Origin: Prevotella sp.
GTDB lineage: Bacteria; Bacteroidota; Bacteroidia; Bacteroidales; Bacteroidaceae
DNA: 64,000 nucleotides
Assembly (NCBI GenBank): GCA_016285075.1
Contig: JAEEQB010000021.1
Location: 1-64,000, forward strand
Direction: 5' to 3'
The notes under the pieces were generated by a model. The model was not told where the DNA came from, searched no databases, and was given only the letters and a program-made list of their open reading frames with translations. Positions within the stretch are counted from its first letter, which is position 1, and the number at the start of each line of letters is the position of its first letter. Of this stretch, positions 59,694 through 64,000 are shown piece after piece. The position numbers and the translations under genes were made by a program.

Positions 59694-59732
59694 TTACAGG
59701 TTGACAGTGATTTCTCCCGAACCGTAGCAGCG
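59694..59732 (-). pseudogene. Relic of the 3' end of an mnmA gene
   Basis: On the minus strand 13 codons read RCYGSGEITVNL then TAA, matching the last residues of MnmA (CYGSGEITV at the end of the gene at 15447). The reading stops being MnmA-like beyond 59732, exactly where the REP-like hairpin begins (59734). The chance of ten matching residues with a correct stop is small, so this is likely a remnant of a second mnmA copy or of a duplicated 3' end. Confidence 0.6.
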
Positions 59733-59733
59733 G

Positions 59734-59810
59734 AAAGAATCATGGGGACAGGTTTTTGAATGAAACCATGAAATGGATTTCACTTCAAAAACCTGTCCCC
59801 TTGATTCTTT
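59734..59810. repeat. REP-like imperfect inverted repeat
   Basis: AAAGAATCATGGGGACAGGT (from 59734) is complementary to the segment ending at 59810 (ACCTGTCCCCTTGATTCTTT), with the TTTTTGAA/TTCAAAAA parts also paired. It shares its arm with the perfect hairpin at 18987-19053. A further CCCCTGATTCTTTC fragment follows at 59816-59829. Confidence 0.8.
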
Positions 59811-59941
59811 CTATCCCCCTGATTCTTTCTAGGCGTTTGTAGGGTGGACAGACGTCTGTTCTTCTGAACGACGGACTATGGTATAAGGGGTGGACGGATG
59901 CGTACGGATCCGTCCAATCCTTATTATTTTTAGGGGGGGGC

Positions 59942-60817
59942 CTATGACCTGCGGTACTGGCTGGGGCTCATGCCCACGTGTTCCTTGAAGTACTTTCCGA
60001 GGAAGGACTGGTTGGGGAAATTGAGTTCCTCGGTAATCTCCTTGATGGTCTTCGTGGTGTTCTTGAGCATGACACGTATCCTGAGCGTGACGTACTGGTC
60101 GATCCAGTTGTTGGGTGTGCGCTTGCTGACAATCTTCACTGCCTCGGAGAGGTATTTCGGCGTGATGCATAGCTGCTTGGCATACCAGTTGACGCGGCGC
60201 TCGGTGGTGCAGCGTTCCTCGACGAGCTTGATGAACTTGGTGAAGATGACGTCGGCCCGTTTGCGGTGGGTGTCGGTTGAGAGCTGGAAGCGGTAGATGA
60301 CGTCGCTGAGGTCGTAGAACATGGCGAGCAAGAGTGTGCGCACCAGGTCGCGGCAGAAGTGGCTCTGCTCCTTCATCTTCGAGCGTATCACTGCGAAGTA
60401 CTCCTTGAAGATTCTCTGGTCGCGCTCGGTGAGCCTCATGACGGGGTGGTTGCGGGTGAAGAGGAAAAGGGCGGACACGTCGCTGACGCTCTGGATGATT
60501 TCGTGGAAGAACTTCACGCTGATAATGAAGCAGAGGCCCTGTAGGTCGGGCGAGGCCATGTAGTTGTCGATGACGTGGCGTTCGGAGACGATGATGACGT
60601 CGCCGGGAGTGACCAGCTGCTCCTGGGTGTCCATACGGTACTGCACACGTCCCTGGGTGCAGAGTGCAATGAGTATGAAGTTCATGCGGCGCGGCTCACT
60701 GGGTATGGGCACTTCGTTCATGCGGTCGAGCAGCAGGATATCGTCTTCGATGAACCCGCTGTTCTCCCACTGCTTGGCCAACTCCATGCTGGTTTCCTTG
60801 ATAGTCTGTATAGGCAT
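59942..60817 (-). CDS. AraC-family transcriptional regulator
   Basis: A 291-residue cytoplasmic protein: an N-terminal cupin-like sensing domain (about 40-110; RVQYRMDTQEQLVTPGDVIIVSERHVID) and a C-terminal double helix-turn-helix (about 195-290; VNWYAKQLCITPKYLSEAVKIVSKRTPNNWIDQYV and IKEITEELNFPNQSFLGKYFKEHVGMSPSQYRRS). Its start is 4 bp after the GH95 stop, so the enzyme and regulator form an operon. It probably controls that enzyme in response to a sugar, or autoregulates. The ligand is unknown. Confidence 0.9.
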   Translation of the reverse strand: MPIQTIKETSMELAKQWENSGFIEDDILLLDRMNEVPIPSEPRRMNFILIALCTQGRVQYRMDTQEQLVTPGDVIIVSERHVIDNYMASPDLQGLCFIISVKFFHEIIQSVSDVSALFLFTRNHPVMRLTERDQRIFKEYFAVIRSKMKEQSHFCRDLVRTLLLAMFYDLSDVIYRFQLSTDTHRKRADVIFTKFIKLVEERCTTERRVNWYAKQLCITPKYLSEAVKIVSKRTPNNWIDQYVTLRIRVMLKNTTKTIKEITEELNFPNQSFLGKYFKEHVGMSPSQYRRS

Positions 60818-60821
60818 GTCG

Positions 60822-63233
60822 TTATGGTGTATTTACTGGTTGTATTTCGTTCTTGCCGTTGTAGCCGACGCTGACGTTTCCGGGCTTCGGCGAGCTGATG
60901 CGGTAACGGGTCACCTGTCCGTCTTTCCATGTCATGTCGACGCTGTACCCTCCGCGTGCGCAGAGTCCCTTCACCTCGCCGTCCTTCCATGCCTCGGGCA
61001 GGGCGGGCAGCAGCTCGATGTTCCACATGGCGCGCTGCTCATTCCACGACGACTGTATGAGCATCTCGCAGACGCCTGCCGTCCCGCCGAAATTGCCGTC
61101 GATCTGGAATGGCGGGTGAGCATCGAAGAGGTTCGGGTAGGTGCCTCCGCCGTGTGTATAGTTGGGCTGTTTTCCTCGGTTGGGCGTGATATAGGTGAGG
61201 AGTTTCCGGTAGATGGCATAGGCCTGTGTGGCGTTCTTCAGGCGTGCCCAGAGGTTGATGCGCCACCCGGTGCTCCATCCGGTGGTCTCGCTGCCTTTTA
61301 TTTCCAGGGAGCGCTGGCAGGCGGCAAGGAGTGCAGAGGGGTCGGCGGCGGGGGAGCTGCCGTTGGCAAAGGGTGCTGCGGAGGTCATGTGGCTACCGGG
61401 ATAGAGCCCGATGAGATGGCTCTGGTGACGGTGGCGTGGGTCGTAGTCCTTCCAGTCGTAGTACCACTCGTTGAGGTCGCCCTCGCTGCCTATGGTGTAT
61501 GGGTGCAGCCTCTTTATCGTTGCCATGTAGGGGGTGCTGTCAACGCCGCAGACGGTGCAGGCAGCAGCGGTGTTGAGCAGCAGCTCGCGTATGATGGCGA
61601 GGTCGGCGGTGCCTCCATAGCAGGTCATGCCGTGGTAGCCCTTGTCGGTGACGTATTCGTTCTCGGGCGACGTGCTAGGTGCGGTGATCAGCTCACCGGG
61701 CTGCAGGGGGTTCTCTATGAGCCATGCCATGCAGAAATCGGCGGCGCCCTTCATGAGCGGGAAGGCCACGTTGCGCAGGTAGTCCTTGTCCTGGGTGAAG
61801 AGGTATCGTTCCCACAGGGTGTTGACCAGCCAGGCACCGCCCAGGTTCCAGTTTGCCCATTCTGGTTTTTCGTTTTTCTCGCCCACGGGGTTGGTCATGG
61901 CCCAGATGTCGCTGTTGTGGCTGGAGCACCATCCGCTGTCGATGCCGTAGTAGTTGCGTGCGGTGTGTTTCCCGTTGTCAGCGAGTGCCTGTATGAACCT
62001 GTCCAGGGGCTCTGCCATCTCGGCGAGGTTGGCCACGAAGGCAGGCCAGTAGTTTTCTTCCAGGTTGATGTTCACGGTGTAGTTGCCTCTCCACGGCGAC
62101 CAGAGCTGGGGTGCCCACAGTCCCTGCAGGTTGGCGGGGACGCCGGGTGTGCGGCTGCACGAGATGAGCAGGTAGCGTCCGAACTGGAAGTAGAGGGTCT
62201 CGAGGTAGCGTTCCTGTGCAGGATTGGAGAGGTTGTGTGCGGTATAGTCCCTGAGCAGCTTCTCTGTGTCATAGGTCTCTCCCACTCGATGGGTGGAGGC
62301 GGGGTCTCCCAGGCGCAGCTGGAGGCGGCTGTAGTAGCGGCGGTAGTCGCTGATGTGGCGCTGGCGTGCCTGGTCGTAGGTGATGTTCTGCGTGTGCCAG
62401 GCGCGGTTCATGGCCTGCTCTACGTAGGGCGCCCCTTCCCTGACGGGGTGGCGGTCGAAACCATTGAAGCTTGTGGCATTGACGATGTAGAGCGTTGCTT
62501 CGTGGCCGCCGACGATGGTCAGCGTGGAGTCACTGGCAGCGAGCTGTCCGTCGGTGGTGCAGCGCAGCACGGTGCAGAAGTGGATGCTCTCCTGGGGGTC
62601 GCCAGTGGCATATCCCGTCATGGTGAGCTGAGAGGCAGATGCCTTGGTGGAATGGGGTGTCTGTCCTGTGAGCCAGATGCGCAAGTTGAGTGCCTGCCCT
62701 GTCAGCCGGATGGCAATGAGGCTGTCGGGTGCAGAGGCGAAGTATTCGCGGCAGACGGTGTTCTGTCCGCAGGTGTAGGTGTCGGTCACTACGGCAGAGT
62801 CGAGCGACAGGCAGCGGCGGTAGTTGGTGGCGGCAGCAGCGTCCATGTCCTCGATGTGGAGGGTGGCAAGTGGCTGGTAGAACTGCGAGTTGGGCCCCTG
62901 GACGTGGAGCTGCAGGGAGTCGGCGGCGGCGTAGTCCTCGCGGAAGAGTGCTTCACGGATGGCGGGAATCCAGCGGTGTGCGTCTTTGTCGAGGTTACGG
63001 TCCACGGGCTTTCCGGTCCACATGGTGATGTCGTTCAGGAAGATGACATTGTCCTTGGTGCCTCCGTAGACGAGGGCGCCTATTCTGCCGTTTCCTATGG
63101 GCAGGGATTCCTCGAAGAACGCTGCCGGCTGTTCATACTGGAGCACCATGGGCGGCTGCACCTGAGCCAGACAGAGACTGGCCGTTGTGAATAAAAAGAG
63201 GGGCATCATCAGCCTAAAAAAGGGCGTATTCAT
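60822..63233 (-). CDS. GH95 family glycoside hydrolase (alpha-L-fucosidase or alpha-L-galactosidase)
   Basis: An 803-residue exported enzyme with signal peptide ending CLAQ (about 24). GH95 landmarks: EESLPIGNGRIGALVYGG near the N-terminus, NLQGLWAPQLWSPWRGNYTVNINLEENYWPA (catalytic Asn region), YDWKDYDPRHRHQSHLIGLYPG, and FQIDGNFGGTAG (catalytic Asp). It releases terminal alpha-1,2-linked L-fucose from host or dietary glycans, or L-galactose from hemicellulose; the two cannot be told apart safely here. The length is normal. It shares an operon with an AraC regulator and has a divergent promoter region with the ptb-like gene. Confidence 0.93.
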   Translation of the reverse strand: MNTPFFRLMMPLFLFTTASLCLAQVQPPMVLQYEQPAAFFEESLPIGNGRIGALVYGGTKDNVIFLNDITMWTGKPVDRNLDKDAHRWIPAIREALFREDYAAADSLQLHVQGPNSQFYQPLATLHIEDMDAAAATNYRRCLSLDSAVVTDTYTCGQNTVCREYFASAPDSLIAIRLTGQALNLRIWLTGQTPHSTKASASQLTMTGYATGDPQESIHFCTVLRCTTDGQLAASDSTLTIVGGHEATLYIVNATSFNGFDRHPVREGAPYVEQAMNRAWHTQNITYDQARQRHISDYRRYYSRLQLRLGDPASTHRVGETYDTEKLLRDYTAHNLSNPAQERYLETLYFQFGRYLLISCSRTPGVPANLQGLWAPQLWSPWRGNYTVNINLEENYWPAFVANLAEMAEPLDRFIQALADNGKHTARNYYGIDSGWCSSHNSDIWAMTNPVGEKNEKPEWANWNLGGAWLVNTLWERYLFTQDKDYLRNVAFPLMKGAADFCMAWLIENPLQPGELITAPSTSPENEYVTDKGYHGMTCYGGTADLAIIRELLLNTAAACTVCGVDSTPYMATIKRLHPYTIGSEGDLNEWYYDWKDYDPRHRHQSHLIGLYPGSHMTSAAPFANGSSPAADPSALLAACQRSLEIKGSETTGWSTGWRINLWARLKNATQAYAIYRKLLTYITPNRGKQPNYTHGGGTYPNLFDAHPPFQIDGNFGGTAGVCEMLIQSSWNEQRAMWNIELLPALPEAWKDGEVKGLCARGGYSVDMTWKDGQVTRYRISSPKPGNVSVGYNGKNEIQPVNTP

Positions 63234-63251
63234 TGTTTTTTATGATTTTGT

Positions 63252-63282
63252 TTGCAAAGATACGGAAAAATTTGTATTTTTG
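63252..63282 (+). promoter_or_regulatory. Overlapping divergent promoters for GH95 and the ptb-like gene
   Basis: Plus strand: TTG 63252-63254, 20 bp, TATTTTTG 63275-63282, serving the gene at 63309. Minus strand: TATCTTTG at 63262-63255 serves the GH95 gene, with its -33 region less clear. The two core elements interleave within 31 bp, so polymerase or a regulator such as the AraC protein could choose between them. Confidence 0.65.
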
Positions 63283-63308
63283 CAGCATAAAATCCAAAAA
63301 ATAACAGT

Positions 63309-64000
63309 ATGGAGCCAATCAAGACACTAAACGACATGATTGTCTTTCTTCAGGAGCGTGGTGACCGCCGAAGGGTGGCGGTGGTCTGTGGTACCGATGC
63401 CGCCACGCGCTATGCGGTGGAGAAAGGACGTGAAATGGGTTTCATCGAACCGGTATATGTGGATGGTGACGACAAGGACGAGTGTGCTCGCCGTGCGGTA
63501 GCCATGGTGCGTAACGGTGAAGCCGACATTCTGATGAAAGGTCTCATCAATACCGACAACCTGTTGCGTGCGATATTGAACAAGGACACGGGAATCCTGC
63601 GTCCCGGCCGTGTGCTGACCCACATCTGCATGGCCGAGATACCCAAGTACGACAAGGTGCTGTTCTTCACCGACGCCGCCGTCATTCCTGTGCCTACGAA
63701 GGAGCAGCGTCGCCAGCAGATAGGCTATGTGAACTATGTGTGCCATGCGTTGGGCATAGAGGAGCCGCGTATCTCGCTGATCCACTGTGCAGAGAAGGTG
63801 AGCGAGAAGATTTTCCCTTACACCAAGGACTATCTGGAAATCATTGCCGAGGCGCAGACGGGGAAGTTCGGGCGTTGCATCATTGACGGTCCGCTGGACC
63901 TGAAGACGTCGCTCGACTCTGTGAGTCTGCGGGAGAAGGGCATCCGCAGCGTGATTGACGGTCAGGCCGATGCGCTGATATTCCCGGACATCGTGGCAGG
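63309..64000 (+). CDS. Phosphate butyryltransferase / phosphate acetyltransferase family protein (partial)
   Basis: The first 230 residues are in the window, with the C-terminus missing. The ATG at 63309 gives MEPIKTLNDMIVFLQERGDRRR, then RVAVVCGTDAATRYAVEKGREMGFIEPVYV and ADILMKGLINTDNLLRAILN, which are hallmarks of Ptb-type enzymes. FGRCIIDGPLDLKTSLD and ADALIFPDIVA also fit. It interconverts an acyl-CoA and acyl phosphate in fermentation, giving ATP when coupled to an acyl kinase; butyryl, acetyl or branched-chain use cannot be decided. The kinase gene, if present, lies beyond the window. Confidence 0.88.
   Translation, partial: MEPIKTLNDMIVFLQERGDRRRVAVVCGTDAATRYAVEKGREMGFIEPVYVDGDDKDECARRAVAMVRNGEADILMKGLINTDNLLRAILNKDTGILRPGRVLTHICMAEIPKYDKVLFFTDAAVIPVPTKEQRRQQIGYVNYVCHALGIEEPRISLIHCAEKVSEKIFPYTKDYLEIIAEAQTGKFGRCIIDGPLDLKTSLDSVSLREKGIRSVIDGQADALIFPDIVA

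Noticed and set aside
60564..63194. An 876-residue open frame on the plus strand opposite the GH95 gene
   Set aside because: It is a shadow of the GC-rich GH95 and AraC coding sequence, low in complexity and Val/Gly-rich, while the minus-strand frames match known families along their whole length.

Overview
The window looks like chromosomal DNA of a Prevotella/Bacteroides-type gut or rumen Bacteroidota. Evidence: two tandem SusC/SusD pairs, promoters of the Bacteroidota type (TTG, about 19-20 bp, then TAnnTTTG), an ECF sigma / FecR-like anti-sigma / TonB-transducer module, polysaccharide enzymes of GH51, GH94 and GH95, an oxygen-sensitive NrdDG ribonucleotide reductase, and many lipoproteins. 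Nothing looks like a phage, plasmid backbone, rRNA, tRNA or CRISPR.

Layout. (1) 1-4356, minus strand: ammonium channel followed by a predicted peptide-ligase cluster (circularly permuted ATP-grasp, alpha-E, transglutaminase, start of an aspartoacylase-like gene). (2) 4893-10240, plus: nrdD (with a switch-like leader hairpin), nrdG and cellobiose phosphorylase, closed by a terminator. (3) 10297-14146: HHH/beta-barrel envelope protein, a decayed ECF sigma gene, a toxin-antitoxin pair whose toxin has an in-frame stop and which carries paired operators, and a hypothetical protein. (4) mnmA (14344-15447), nearly leaderless and ending inside its own terminator. (5) 16121-20271, minus, AT-rich: small lipoproteins and headless C-terminal toxin-like fragments, read here as a decayed polymorphic toxin/immunity island. 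(6) 21186-41442, minus: one tightly packed nine-gene, 20-kb operon: FAS1 lipoprotein, SusC, SusD, FAS1, FAS1, SusC, SusD, DUF6057-like membrane protein, TolB-like lipoprotein with a CxxCH haem motif. It encodes no glycoside hydrolase. (7) 41849-45730: a 1293-residue secreted multimodular protein. (8) 46455-54591, plus: secreted lipase-like hydrolase, secreted EEP/sphingomyelinase-like phosphodiesterase, OmpW/PorT-like barrel, priA, GH51 arabinofuranosidase. (9) 54992-59653, plus: cell-surface signalling operon. (10) 59942-63233, minus: GH95 enzyme plus AraC regulator, divergent from (11) a phosphate butyryl/acetyltransferase that runs off the end.

The most unusual structure not explained by genes is a set of five intergenic arrays with an exact 22-bp period (15458, 20723, 20899, 46174, 54663). 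Unit sequence differs between loci but the period does not, and several share a CTTTAGTA or palindromic core. Other non-coding signals are REP-like long hairpins at three places, a 13-codon relic of an mnmA 3' end 44 kb from mnmA, and short AT repeats that seem to have been built into signal peptides.
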